This document shows, one piece after another, positions 27,418 to 37,366 of a stretch of 63,251 nucleotides of DNA (positions are counted from its first letter, which is position 1; each line of letters opens with the position of its first letter). Below the pieces are notes generated by a model that did no database searches, had not been told where the DNA came from, and was given only the letters and a program-made list of their open reading frames with translations. The stretch is from CAYSDL01 sp964429875 (lineage in GTDB: Bacteria; Fidelibacterota; Marinisomatia; SCGC-AAA003-L08; D37C17): positions 1 through 63,251 of the forward strand of contig CAYSDL010000003.1 of NCBI GenBank assembly GCA_964429875.1. Reading direction: 5' to 3'. A program made the translations under genes and the position numbers.

Positions 27418-28307
27418 TCATTTAATTGTAAATTAGTTATCTTTTGAGTTTTATATACTTGTTCATTATTCCATTCAACATATTCTTTTGGAATAGAATC
27501 TATTAGATTATCTAAACTCACTTCATCATGAATAATTTTAGAAGAATTTAGTTTTTCTAAAAAAAATTTAATTTTATATCTTAAACTATAAGAAGGAATT
27601 ATATATTTAAATAAACCCCTTATAAAATTATCACTATATATTAAATCTCTTATAAAATTATTTTTATAACTTTTAGCTTTATTTGCTTTAATGTCCAAGT
27701 TAAGATCATTCTTATATTCTAAATTTATAAATTTATAAATCTTTTCTAAAGAAGAAGCCCTATTTTTTATAAACAAATCATTAAAATTTAAAAATAAAAT
27801 GTTACTTTTATCGACCATTGACAAAAGCTTATTTATCTGATTTGGATATTCACTCCTTTTTAAATAAGAATAATTATTTAAAGAGAAGATATCTCCTATT
27901 GATAATCTTTTTTTTTCATTAATCAATGCATCAACAAAAGAAAGTTTTTCATACCCTCTGTACTTAGACATTAAATAATGTGAATATGATCTCTCAATAG
28001 GTTTTCTTAATATAATAATAAACTTAGAACATGGTGATAGTGATAATATCCGAGAAATTGCTTTAGAATGGAAAATATAAGATGGATCTACTTCACATCT
28101 AATATAATTATTATTTTTATTAAATCTATTTAAGTACCATTTTTTTCCATAATGATAATTTGTACTAAAAAAATGTGTTTCTTTAATATTTGGAAATTGT
28201 AATCTAGAATCTTGTCTTAACCATCTATATAAAGTTGTAGTACCTGCCTTTTGTGCACCAATAAAATATATTAAAGGAAAAGAATTTATTTTATTTTTTG
28301 TTGACAT
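27405..28307 (-). CDS. Sulfotransferase, heparan/chondroitin-type fold, surface polysaccharide
   Basis: A 300-residue member of the Sulfotransfer_1 group. The 5'-PAPS loop is IGAQKAGTTTLYRWL (about residues 16-30), with the KETHFFS segment after it. The 3'-phosphate motif FIIILRKPIERSYSHYLM (Arg-x-Pro-x-x-Arg-x-Tyr-Ser) is classic. It differs clearly from its neighbour, so the pair is not a recent duplication. It overlaps the chain-length gene by 17 bases. Confidence 0.88.
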   Translation of the reverse strand: MSTKNKINSFPLIYFIGAQKAGTTTLYRWLRQDSRLQFPNIKETHFFSTNYHYGKKWYLNRFNKNNNYIRCEVDPSYIFHSKAISRILSLSPCSKFIIILRKPIERSYSHYLMSKYRGYEKLSFVDALINEKKRLSIGDIFSLNNYSYLKRSEYPNQINKLLSMVDKSNILFLNFNDLFIKNRASSLEKIYKFINLEYKNDLNLDIKANKAKSYKNNFIRDLIYSDNFIRGLFKYIIPSYSLRYKIKFFLEKLNSSKIIHDEVSLDNLIDSIPKEYVEWNNEQVYKTQKITNLQLNEWII

Positions 28308-29268
28308 TATATAATATCATAAAATAAAGAACACTTATAAAGAGTCCTAATAAGAAAAAGATGATTAGAAGTAGAAATATTTTAGGATATGCTTTTTTAA
28401 TTGAAGGCTCAGCTTTATCTAAAATATTTATAAATAATCTTTCTTTAGATTCTTCAATTTTTGCAATTTCAAGTTGATTTCTCAATGTAATAAATACTTC
28501 TTGATTAACCTCAACTTCTCTTATAAGTCTTAACCTTTGCAATTGGAGTTCAGGAGTATCTAATGAAATTGGGTGTTTTTTTCTATAATTCGTCAATTTA
28601 TTTTCTGATGCAATAAGATCTAATTCTGCCATCTCAAATCTTTTCTCAGTGAATAATTTTGTTTTTAATGCGAAACTCTTTTGTTCAGAATTAACAAAAC
28701 GAATAACATAATTTGAAATATAATTAGCGATATCTGCAGAAAGTTGAGGTTCGTCAAATAAAACATCAACTTCGATCAATCCAGAATATGCTTCATTTAC
28801 GGAGATTAAATTATCTAATTTTTTGATTGCTAAATTTAAATTATATAAATTGTCATCAAAATATTTACTATCGAACATAAAGGTAATTTTTTGACTTATT
28901 TTTTTAAAAAAAGAATTATTATCTATTTCCCAATATTCAATTAAATTAGTTTCTTTATCATATTTTGTAGAATTCCATTTTTTAGTGATTATTTCTTTCT
29001 TTAAGCTATAACTATTAATAATATCTGGAATATAATAATTGCTTTTTGTTGGCATACTAACACCAAATGTTTCAGTATATTCACTAAATTCACTTAAAAT
29101 ACTATTATTTTCACTTAATTCTCCAGCGGGATATAAAGAGATAGAGGATTTATATAAATTATCAGATAACAATATATATATAACACCGAAAAATAAAAAT
29201 GAACATATAATTTTTATTATATTTTTTCTATTTTTATTAAAAATATTGATAAAAGTATTAAAGTTCAT
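28291..29268 (-). CDS. Wzz-like chain-length determinant/co-polymerase
   Basis: A 325-residue inner-membrane protein with one membrane helix near the N-terminus (about 20-36) and one near the C-terminus (about 298-320). They enclose a periplasmic region with a long coiled-coil-like part (about 200-280). A Pro-containing segment, ILDKAEPSIKKAYPK, precedes the last helix, as in Wzz/Wzc proteins. It lacks the fused C-terminal tyrosine kinase of Wzc, so it would regulate chain length without that domain. Its start overlaps the export protein's stop by one base (TAATG). Confidence 0.82.
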   Translation of the reverse strand: MNFNTFINIFNKNRKNIIKIICSFLFFGVIYILLSDNLYKSSISLYPAGELSENNSILSEFSEYTETFGVSMPTKSNYYIPDIINSYSLKKEIITKKWNSTKYDKETNLIEYWEIDNNSFFKKISQKITFMFDSKYFDDNLYNLNLAIKKLDNLISVNEAYSGLIEVDVLFDEPQLSADIANYISNYVIRFVNSEQKSFALKTKLFTEKRFEMAELDLIASENKLTNYRKKHPISLDTPELQLQRLRLIREVEVNQEVFITLRNQLEIAKIEESKERLFINILDKAEPSIKKAYPKIFLLLIIFFLLGLFISVLYFMILYNVNKK

Positions 29269-30821
29269 TAATTGTTTTGTGCGCTTTGAATAACAGCTAT
29301 TAAAGTTGCAACTTGCCCCATAAGACCCATAGATTCTTGTAATTTATTCCATAAATTCATATCTTGTTTTGTTTCAATAAATACTACATCACCATTTCTT
29401 AAACTTGAAGTTAATTTTCTAACTCTATTTTTTTGATTTAATGAATTAATTATGTAGACTTTTCTTGTAGCTCCTTTTGATTTACCTCCAGCTAAATCGA
29501 TTAGATCATTTATTGTTAAATTATTAGAGTAAGGATATAATCCAGGATTATTTATTCCTCCAATTATTTCTACATATCTAACGAGTTTAGGAATTTTAAT
29601 TATATCATTGGGATTTAATTTATGTTTCAATATTTTTTTAGTAATATCAGTATTTTTAGATATCATTGAACCTTTTTTGACAATTTTTCTAGATTTAAGA
29701 TATGATATTTCAGATATTGATCTATTTTGTGGAGGAATAAGCTCAATTCTTTCAAATTCAGGGTCCCTTATTTCAATAAAATTATTATTATTTATTAATA
29801 TCTTATTACTATCAGCAAAGTCAGTATAGCCGCCAGATTCAATTAATAAGTTTTCGAATGTCATGTCATTTTCAAGAACATATATACCAGGAGTATTAAT
29901 TTCACCTTCTATAGTAACAAAGCTCCTTTTTTTATAATTTTTTATAAATTGAACATTAATATGATCATATGGATGCAAAAATATTTCCTTAGAATCATTA
30001 TATTGATTTATAAATATTTCAATTTGTTCATCATCACTACTAAATCTAGAAATTTTTATATTATTTGTATCTGCATTTATTGAAAATCCACCAATTAATG
30101 TTATAAAATCATACAAAGACTCATTTTCAGTATATTCATATGATCCTTTATAATTAATAGCACCCTCGATGTATATTTCTTCTCGTTTCGGTTCTATATA
30201 TAATTTATCACCTTCCATCAAAAAAGGATTAAATGAATAATCTGTTTTTTTAACACCTAACATATCTATTAATATTTTTTCATTATTTCTATCTAAAATA
30301 ATATTCCTTTCAGATATATTCTTATTATTAATATTTGAAATATTTTTTGTTTTTAAAATATTATAAACATCAGAAACTGTATGAAGAGGATTTGAGGTTA
30401 TAAATAGAGGACTATTTAATAAACCTAGAATCTCTACTTTAAATTTTCTTATATCAGCTAATGTCATACTAAATTCAATATTAATAAATTTTTTACTATA
30501 TTTATCTTCTATAAGTTTAAAAGTTTCTATAAGGTTTAACTTATCTACATTAACTAAAGATAGATTTGGCAATATTAAATCACCTAGAGGTGAAACAACT
30601 AAATATTCATTAATAGTTATATTATTAGATATTAAACTTAAAAAAAACTTATCTCCAGGGCCAACATAGTACGTATTTGGATCAACTGTATCTGATAATA
30701 ACATATCACTTTTTTGATTTGCAACCAGCGACTTAGATTGAATCGGATAATTCATAATAGATTTATCAAAATAATCTGAAGCAAAAATAAAATTTATTAT
30801 TACAAATATTAGAGTTATCAT
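29268..30821 (-). CDS. Polysaccharide export protein (Wza-like, SLBB repeats)
   Basis: Outer-membrane channel for exporting polysaccharide. The 517-residue protein has an N-terminal signal (about 1-15). The polysaccharide-export domain starts at YYVGPGDKFFLSL (about residue 52). Several SLBB modules follow, each opening with a VEILGLLNSP-, IEGAINYKGSYEY-, VTIEGEINTPGIYVLE- or VEIIGGINNPGLYPY-type segment. The C-terminal helix (about 490-517) is amphipathic, as in Wza. No lipobox Cys is visible. It is the first gene of the cluster, with a good candidate promoter 25-60 bases upstream and no Shine-Dalgarno site. Confidence 0.88.
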   Translation of the reverse strand: MITLIFVIINFIFASDYFDKSIMNYPIQSKSLVANQKSDMLLSDTVDPNTYYVGPGDKFFLSLISNNITINEYLVVSPLGDLILPNLSLVNVDKLNLIETFKLIEDKYSKKFINIEFSMTLADIRKFKVEILGLLNSPLFITSNPLHTVSDVYNILKTKNISNINNKNISERNIILDRNNEKILIDMLGVKKTDYSFNPFLMEGDKLYIEPKREEIYIEGAINYKGSYEYTENESLYDFITLIGGFSINADTNNIKISRFSSDDEQIEIFINQYNDSKEIFLHPYDHINVQFIKNYKKRSFVTIEGEINTPGIYVLENDMTFENLLIESGGYTDFADSNKILINNNNFIEIRDPEFERIELIPPQNRSISEISYLKSRKIVKKGSMISKNTDITKKILKHKLNPNDIIKIPKLVRYVEIIGGINNPGLYPYSNNLTINDLIDLAGGKSKGATRKVYIINSLNQKNRVRKLTSSLRNGDVVFIETKQDMNLWNKLQESMGLMGQVATLIAVIQSAQNN

Positions 30822-30852
30822 TATTATTATATAGTTAAATTTAAAAGCACTT

Positions 30853-30881
30853 AATATAGACGATAATTATATTTAATTCAA
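30853..30881 (-). promoter_or_regulatory. Candidate promoter of the polysaccharide cluster
   Basis: On the minus strand TTGAAT (30876-30881), 17 bases, then TATATT (30853-30858) form a close sigma-70-type match. Transcription would start about 25 bases before the export-protein ATG, in the only long gap (72 bases) ahead of the cluster. This is a sequence match only. Confidence 0.5.
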
Positions 30882-30893
30882 AAGTAAAATTTA

Positions 30894-32927
30894 TTATAAC
30901 AAACCCACTTTACTTCTAATATACCATTCTGATGATAGGAGGAATATTAGCATTAACCAAATAAATTTGTAGGTGAATATATTAATTTGATATTCTTTTA
31001 AATGTGTTTTTTCTTTAATAGTTATATTATCAAGCAGAGTATTAATATTAGAGTGATGACTGTAATTTCCATTTGTTTGGACTGATAACATACTTAAGTA
31101 GTTGTCATTTAATGAAATATTTTTAGATTCGATAGAATCAGCTATTACTTCAATATTTTGGCTGTTACTATTTATATCTTCTAGTCCATTTATTTTTACA
31201 GATGCATAGAGATTGAAATATCCTGATGATTTAGGTTTAAATGAAAATTTATAATAATTATCTTGAATTTTTACACCATTAGTAATTTTAATATCTGTTT
31301 TTTCAGATAGATCATTAACAATTATATAGGCATCTTCATAATCTAAATGATCACTAATTGATACATATATATCTATTTGTTCACTAATAAAATATTTGTC
31401 ATTAGTAATAATAACATCAACAATTGATTTTTTATTAAATAAAAATGATTCAAGTTTGCTTACTATTAAATCATAAAAAGGATAACTATTTTCAAATAAT
31501 GTAGTTTTATTATTTAATAGTAGAAAATTAGGGAAAAACATCAAAAAAATATTATCATTAATTTTAAATATAGTATTATTATTTTCATATTTAATAGTAT
31601 TTATATCATTTTCACAATCAATAAAATATTCCGTTTTATTTTCTGGCAAGTTAAATGTAATATTATTTACTGAAATTGATTTCTTGTTATTTAAAAATCC
31701 ACTCTTTTTATGTATATAATTACAATTATATAGGTTTAAAAAATTATTTAGAACATAATTATTATCAATGTTTTCACCTAAATTAAATATTATCAATTTA
31801 TCTTTTAGAGATTTGATTTTATTTAGAAGACTGATATCTTCATTTTTTATGGGGAAATTATCAAAAAATATTACATCATATTTGTTTATATAATCACTAC
31901 TTATAGGTTTATTCCATACCCCTGTATTAATTCTATATAAATGATCTACATTTTCTTTAGTTATTTGTTTAATAATTTTATTTTTAAAAATCGAAGTATT
32001 TTGAGATAATGATCCAGTAATAATTAAAAAATCATATCTATTTTCATTTATATTTTTAATATTTAAATAATATTTATTGTTTTCTGTTATTAGTTCATTA
32101 GTATTAGGTGGTATAAATATATAATTTTTTTCTGAGAAAACTTCAATTGGCAAAGAGATTCTTTTTTCAATATCTCCATCATTAACATAGTGGTCATAAG
32201 AAGTTAAAAAATAATTTATATGTTTATCATTGGATAAATATATTTTTTGATTTAACATATTTTTTTTAAAGTTATTATTAAGGTTAATAACTAATGATAT
32301 TGAATCTTTTCCAACAATGTGTTTAATATGATTTATTCCAATATCATCATTACTATTATAACTATCACCAATTCCAACACTATAGATTTTATAACTCATA
32401 TTTTTATAATCAATATTATAGGATCCCATATTATTATTTCCATCAGATATTAATAGAATATCATTTTGATTGTTTAAATTTGAAAAATAATTAATAAAAG
32501 CTGAATAATTTGTTTCTAGACTATTAAACATAATATTTTTTAAATCTTTATTTTTTTCTATATTTTTTCCAAATGAATAATAATTTGAAGAAATGTTTTT
32601 ATCTTTTATCCATTTTTCTATTTGATGATAAATATTTTGAATATTTATACTATATAAATCTATATTTTTATCAATACTTAAAGATTTATCTACTACAATA
32701 TTAATGTGATATTTCTCATGATCAATTTTAGAATATTTAAATATAGGATTAAAAAGAAATAATAGTAGAATCATTAGGATAATTGAACGATTAAGTATTA
32801 AAACAAATTTGATTAAAAATGATTTATTTGATATATGTTTATAATAAGATATTATAAAGTATATAAATGTTAATAATACAAAAATTAATAGAAACTCAAT
32901 ATTCACTATATTTTCAAAAGCGACCAC
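30894..32927 (-). CDS. VWA-domain membrane protein, unknown function
   Basis: A 677-residue protein with two N-terminal membrane helices (about 10-26 and 42-62) and one near the C-terminus. It ends in the EWYIRSKVGLL-type tail seen in a family of membrane VWA proteins of the FCB group. The VWA part (about 70-200) keeps the metal-binding elements: DKSLS, a Thr-containing segment near TNYSAF and ISDGNN. The middle resembles a glutamine-amidotransferase-like fold and Ig-like domains, but weakly. It ends the smpB-to-tsaD gene run, seven bases after the tsaD stop. The function of such proteins is not established. Confidence 0.7.
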   Translation of the reverse strand: MVAFENIVNIEFLLIFVLLTFIYFIISYYKHISNKSFLIKFVLILNRSIILMILLLFLFNPIFKYSKIDHEKYHINIVVDKSLSIDKNIDLYSINIQNIYHQIEKWIKDKNISSNYYSFGKNIEKNKDLKNIMFNSLETNYSAFINYFSNLNNQNDILLISDGNNNMGSYNIDYKNMSYKIYSVGIGDSYNSNDDIGINHIKHIVGKDSISLVINLNNNFKKNMLNQKIYLSNDKHINYFLTSYDHYVNDGDIEKRISLPIEVFSEKNYIFIPPNTNELITENNKYYLNIKNINENRYDFLIITGSLSQNTSIFKNKIIKQITKENVDHLYRINTGVWNKPISSDYINKYDVIFFDNFPIKNEDISLLNKIKSLKDKLIIFNLGENIDNNYVLNNFLNLYNCNYIHKKSGFLNNKKSISVNNITFNLPENKTEYFIDCENDINTIKYENNNTIFKINDNIFLMFFPNFLLLNNKTTLFENSYPFYDLIVSKLESFLFNKKSIVDVIITNDKYFISEQIDIYVSISDHLDYEDAYIIVNDLSEKTDIKITNGVKIQDNYYKFSFKPKSSGYFNLYASVKINGLEDINSNSQNIEVIADSIESKNISLNDNYLSMLSVQTNGNYSHHSNINTLLDNITIKEKTHLKEYQINIFTYKFIWLMLIFLLSSEWYIRSKVGLL

Positions 32928-32934
32928 GAAATAT

Positions 32935-33930
32935 TTAATTATAAATCAATCGAGGATTAGGGAGGATATCTAATGAAGAAAAAGATTTATTTTTATATTT
33001 TAAATAGCCTGCCATAGCAATCATTGCAGCATTGTCAGTACAAAACTCATTATCAGGGAATACAATAGATATAGCTTTATCAATTTCGAACATTTTAGCT
33101 TTTTGTCTAAATCTTTTATTTATCGATACACCTCCGACAATAGATATATTATTTACAGGATTATGCGTTAATACTAAATTTAATTTTGAAAATAATGTAT
33201 CTATAATTGCTTCTTGATAACTAGCAGCGATATCACAAAGATCATATTTTAAAGTTTTTTTATCTAAACTCTTAATTTTATATAATAAAGATGTTTTTAA
33301 GCCACTAAATGAATAATTACATGGGTTAGATTTAACATAAGGAATAGGAAATTTATATTTATTTAATTTTCCTTTTTGTGCTTTTTTTTCAATTTCTGGA
33401 CCACCAGGATAGTTTAATCCTAAAATTATAGCCCCTTTATCAAAAGCTTCTCCAGCAGCATCATCAACAGTAGTCGATAATATTTTATATTTATTTTTTT
33501 CTACAAGCACAATTTGTGTGTGACCGCCTGATACCAACAAACATAAATATGGGAATATTATTTTTTCTTTGTTGATATAGTTTGATACAATATGTCCCTC
33601 AAGATGATTGATACCGATCAATGGAATATTAAGACCTAGAGATAGACCTTTAGCAAAATTTAAACCAACAAGTAAACTTCCAACAAGTCCAGGTCCATAA
33701 GTAACAGCTACAGCGTCAACGTCATTAATATCAATATTAGCATCTTCAATGGATTTATGAACAACTTTTGATATTAATTTTTCATGATTTTTAGAGGCAA
33801 TTTCAGGAACTACGCCTCCATATTTCACATGTTCTAATTGAGAACAAACGGTATTAGTTAATATTTTTCCGTTTTTTAATATAGAAGAAGAAGTTTCATC
33901 ACAGGATGTCTCTATACCAAGTATTACCAT
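32935..33930 (-). CDS. tsaD: tRNA threonylcarbamoyladenosine transferase TsaD
   Basis: Catalytic subunit that transfers threonylcarbamoyl to A37 of tRNAs reading ANN codons. The 331-residue protein begins VILGIETSCDETSSSI. It has the metal-binding His109 and His113 in INHLEGH, the TYGPGLVGSLLVGL stretch and a C-terminal DNAAMIA with the metal-binding Asp. It lies 14 bases after rpsA and seven before the VWA gene. The partner genes tsaB, tsaE and tsaC are not in the window. Confidence 0.97.
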   Translation of the reverse strand: MVILGIETSCDETSSSILKNGKILTNTVCSQLEHVKYGGVVPEIASKNHEKLISKVVHKSIEDANIDINDVDAVAVTYGPGLVGSLLVGLNFAKGLSLGLNIPLIGINHLEGHIVSNYINKEKIIFPYLCLLVSGGHTQIVLVEKNKYKILSTTVDDAAGEAFDKGAIILGLNYPGGPEIEKKAQKGKLNKYKFPIPYVKSNPCNYSFSGLKTSLLYKIKSLDKKTLKYDLCDIAASYQEAIIDTLFSKLNLVLTHNPVNNISIVGGVSINKRFRQKAKMFEIDKAISIVFPDNEFCTDNAAMIAMAGYLKYKNKSFSSLDILPNPRLIYN

Positions 33931-33944
33931 ATTTAATAAATTAA

Positions 33945-35915
33945 TTATTCTTTTTGGTTATTTTCTTCTTCAAGAGGATTATCTACTTTTTCTAATTCCT
34001 CTTCATCCTTAGGAATTTCTTTTTCAAGGGCAGAATTATCAACTTCATTAAATATTTCAGTATCTTCTGCATTATCTTCAGTAGATGTTTCAATAGATTG
34101 ATCAACATTATTATTATCAATATCTGAATTATCTTTGAAATTTAAAATTATTTTTTGTTGCTCAACGTCAAGCTCTTCAACTAAAACAGATATTTTATCA
34201 TTAATTTTATAATCACTTTCTTTATTTGATATTTTACTTTGAGGCAACAAACCTTCAAAATCATTAGGTAACAATAAGATTAAACCTTTTTCAAATTTGT
34301 GTATTATAGTTGTTTCTAAAACTTCACCTACATTAATATATTCAGAAATATTCAACCATTTATTTTCAGCTAACTGTTTGTATCCCAAAAATATTTTTTT
34401 ATTTTCAATTGAAACATCTAATATTTTTGTTTCAATTTCATCATTAATATTAAATATTTCGGCTGCAGATTTTATTTTTCTTGTCCATGATATATCATTA
34501 TTATGTAGAAAGCCTTCAATACCAGACCCGATTTCTACATATACACCTGTTTGAACAATATTTACTACTTTTCCTTTACATATATCATCAGTTTTAAAAT
34601 CATCTTCAATTTTAAGCCATGGATTATCACTTAACTGTTTAATACCTAAAGATATTTTTTTCTGGCTAGTATCAACAGATAAAATTGAAGCTTCTAACTT
34701 ATCGCCAACTTTATACATATCTGAAGGATGTTTTATATGTTTAGTCCAGGAAATTTCGGATATATGTACAAGACCTTCTATTCCTTCTTCAAGCTCCAAA
34801 AATATTCCATAGTTCATTATATTTACAATTTTACCCTCAACTACAGAATCAATTGTATATTTATCGGAAACACTTGACCAAGGGTCACCTTGAAGTTGCT
34901 TTAGTCCTAATGAAATTCTATGTTTTTCCTCATCATAATCTATAATTTTCACATCTATGTTATCTCCGATTGACAATTTTTCTTTAGGATGATTAATTCT
35001 CCCCCATGTTATATCAGTGATATGTAATAAACCATCAACTCCACCAAGATCAATAAAAGCACCAAAATCAGTAATATTTTTCACAACACCATTTTGTGTA
35101 GAACCAACTTCTATATTACTTAACATTTCCTGTCTACTTTTATCAAATGATGACATAGTAGCTTTACGAGATACAACAATATTTTGTCTGAATTCATTAA
35201 ATTTGACTATTTTAAAATCAAACTCATGGCCTACATATTCATCAAAGTCTGTAACTGCTTTTACATCTATTTGTGATCCTGGTAAGAATGCATTAACAAC
35301 ACCTAAATCAACAACCATGCCACCCTTTATTCTTTTAATTATTTTTCCATTAATTAAAGTTTCCTCTGAGAAAGCTGATCTTAATTGAGACCATCTTTTT
35401 TCAAAATCTGCACGTTCTTTTGATAAAATAAGTCTTCCTCTTCTATCTTCAAAACAAACAACAAATGCATCAACTTCATCTCCAACCTTAGGTAACTTAG
35501 AAAATTCTGATCTTTCTATTACACCTTCTGATTTAAAACCAATATCTACTAAAATTCCTTTCTCATTTATACCTACTACTGTTCCCTTTGTAACTTCTCT
35601 TTCATTTACTTCAATAAGATTTGCACTGTAGCTTTCATCTTCTTCATTTTCTTCATTATTAAATTTTTCTAATTCATCATAAGAATAAGTTTTTACATCT
35701 AATATATTCGGATTCAAATAATTTAATTGAGATTGAGCTTCTAATATATTATTATCATTTTTTATATTATCAGGTTCTTCTTGCTCAGAAGAAGTATTAA
35801 CATTTTTATCATTATCATTTGTTTCATCATTAGTAACTACTATATCTTTATCTATAATTTCTTCTGAAATTTCTTCATTTGTTTGATTTTCATTTGTATT
35901 TTGATTATTAATCAT
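33945..35915 (-). CDS. rpsA: Ribosomal protein S1
   Basis: Binds mRNA on the 30S subunit and helps initiation. The 656-residue protein has an acidic, low-complexity N-terminal extension of about 105 residues and an acidic C-terminal tail. Between them are six S1 (OB-fold) domains, opening near GTVVGINEKGIL, GKIIKRIKGGMV, NGVVKNITDFGAF, GKIVNIMNYGIF, GKVVNIVQTGVY and TTIIHKFEKGLI. The third is the best conserved. The acidic ends are like those of other FCB-group S1 proteins. The start overlaps the cmk stop (TAATG); the cmk-rpsA order is widely conserved. Confidence 0.95.
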   Translation of the reverse strand: MINNQNTNENQTNEEISEEIIDKDIVVTNDETNDNDKNVNTSSEQEEPDNIKNDNNILEAQSQLNYLNPNILDVKTYSYDELEKFNNEENEEDESYSANLIEVNEREVTKGTVVGINEKGILVDIGFKSEGVIERSEFSKLPKVGDEVDAFVVCFEDRRGRLILSKERADFEKRWSQLRSAFSEETLINGKIIKRIKGGMVVDLGVVNAFLPGSQIDVKAVTDFDEYVGHEFDFKIVKFNEFRQNIVVSRKATMSSFDKSRQEMLSNIEVGSTQNGVVKNITDFGAFIDLGGVDGLLHITDITWGRINHPKEKLSIGDNIDVKIIDYDEEKHRISLGLKQLQGDPWSSVSDKYTIDSVVEGKIVNIMNYGIFLELEEGIEGLVHISEISWTKHIKHPSDMYKVGDKLEASILSVDTSQKKISLGIKQLSDNPWLKIEDDFKTDDICKGKVVNIVQTGVYVEIGSGIEGFLHNNDISWTRKIKSAAEIFNINDEIETKILDVSIENKKIFLGYKQLAENKWLNISEYINVGEVLETTIIHKFEKGLILLLPNDFEGLLPQSKISNKESDYKINDKISVLVEELDVEQQKIILNFKDNSDIDNNNVDQSIETSTEDNAEDTEIFNEVDNSALEKEIPKDEEELEKVDNPLEEENNQKE

Positions 35916-36574
35916 TATTTATTCCTATTTTCTATTATTGAATATAAATATTCAACTTGTTTTGTTATTGTTAATTCAGTTGTATTGATTTCAATGCTAT
36001 CTTCAACTTTAATAAGAGGAGAATTTTTTCTATTAATATCATTTAAGTCTCTTTTAATAAGACTATTTTTTAATTCATTTATGCTTATAGCTTTATTATT
36101 TTTTATTATTTCTGCATATCTTCGATTGATTCTTGTATCAATATCTGCATTTAAATAAAATTTAAAATCAGCTTTTGGAAACACAACACTGCCTATATCT
36201 CTACCTTCACATACAACATTTTTATTCTTAACTAATGATCTCTGCAATTTTATTAGATATTGTCTGATTTCATAGTTATTACTAATAATTTTAATGTTTT
36301 GATTTATATTTTCTGTGTATAAATAGTTAGTGATATTTTTACCATCATAAATAACTTGATCTAGGTTTTTACCATTAAAATCTAATTTGACAGTATTAAA
36401 GAAATCATCAAGAGATGTTGGAAGATTATGTATTAAGTTCATTTCAATAAAAACATAAGTAAGAGCTCTATACATTAAACCACTATTTAAGTGAATATAA
36501 CCTAATTTCTTAGCAAGCAACGCAGCTGTTGTTGATTTCCCAGATGCTGCAGGTCCATCAATAGCTATTATCAT
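35915..36574 (-). CDS. cmk: Cytidylate kinase
   Basis: Phosphorylates CMP and dCMP to the diphosphates. The 219-residue protein has the P-loop GPAASGKST (7-15), followed by YIHLNSGLMYRALTYVF. The CEGRDIGSVVFPKADFKFYL stretch and the RRYAEI segment are family hallmarks. A GGAG site lies about nine bases before the ATG. Upstream is a 75-base gap that holds no other feature I can see; downstream it is coupled to rpsA. Confidence 0.95.
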   Translation of the reverse strand: MIIAIDGPAASGKSTTAALLAKKLGYIHLNSGLMYRALTYVFIEMNLIHNLPTSLDDFFNTVKLDFNGKNLDQVIYDGKNITNYLYTENINQNIKIISNNYEIRQYLIKLQRSLVKNKNVVCEGRDIGSVVFPKADFKFYLNADIDTRINRRYAEIIKNNKAISINELKNSLIKRDLNDINRKNSPLIKVEDSIEINTTELTITKQVEYLYSIIENRNK

Positions 36575-36649
36575 AACTGAATTTCTCCTCTTTCAAAAAG
36601 CCTGTTAATATAATATTTTTTTATCCTTAATACGAAAAAGAAAATAATA

Positions 36650-37360
36650 TTATTTTTTTTCATTAATAGCCTTTTTTATTACATTAATTTCTTTTTTAGT
36701 TAACTTTCTTACTTTACCTTCTTTTAAATTATCTAATTGAATTCCAGCAAATTCATATCTATGTAATTGCAATACATCAATATCAAAATATTTAAATATT
36801 CGTTTAATTTCTTTATTTTTACCTTCAGTTAAAGATATATCCCATAGATAGGAATTTTTATTTTTTTCAAGGAATTTGAATTTACCTTTCATTTTAGTCT
36901 TATTTATTTTAATTCCCTTATCTATTTCCTTAATATTTTCCATAGTAAGCTTTTTGTTTGAAATCACGTAATATTTTTTTAGAATATTAAATCTTGGATG
37001 TGTAAGTAAATTACAGAAGTCACCATCATTGGTTATAATTATTATTCCAGTTGTATCATAATCTAATCTACCAATAGAAAATAATTTCTTTTTAAGGGGG
37101 ATCAGATCATATATAATTTTTCTATTTAAATCATCTTTTGTTGTGCAAACATAACCTTTTGGTTTATTTAAAATAAAATAGTAATAAGGGTCTATATCTA
37201 TGTATTTATTCTTGTATTGTATATAGTCATCTTCACTGACCTGGTAAGAAAAATCTCTGATGACAGTTCCATTTATCTTTATATCACCATCAATAATATA
37301 AGAATCGCATTTTCTTCTAGAACCAAGACCAGATCGAGCTAAAAATTTATTAAGTCTCAT
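36650..37360 (-). CDS. rRNA pseudouridine synthase (RsuA/RluB/RluE/RluF family)
   Basis: Converts a specific uridine in 16S or 23S rRNA to pseudouridine. The 236-residue protein has an N-terminal S4 RNA-binding domain (MRLNKFLARSGLGSRRKC, 1-18). The catalytic motif GRLDYDTTGI (97-106) carries the active-site Asp of GRLD. LTEGKNKEIKRIF toward the C-terminus is typical of the RsuA/RluB branch. Which site it modifies cannot be told; RluB-type is likely from length. It begins six bases after trpS. Confidence 0.9.
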   Translation of the reverse strand: MRLNKFLARSGLGSRRKCDSYIIDGDIKINGTVIRDFSYQVSEDDYIQYKNKYIDIDPYYYFILNKPKGYVCTTKDDLNRKIIYDLIPLKKKLFSIGRLDYDTTGIIIITNDGDFCNLLTHPRFNILKKYYVISNKKLTMENIKEIDKGIKINKTKMKGKFKFLEKNKNSYLWDISLTEGKNKEIKRIFKYFDIDVLQLHRYEFAGIQLDNLKEGKVRKLTKKEINVIKKAINEKK

Positions 37361-37366
37361 TATAAA

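Noticed and set aside
26557..28307. The two sulfotransferases as a tandem duplication
   Set aside because: They share only the PAPS-binding pattern; the rest of the sequences differ strongly.
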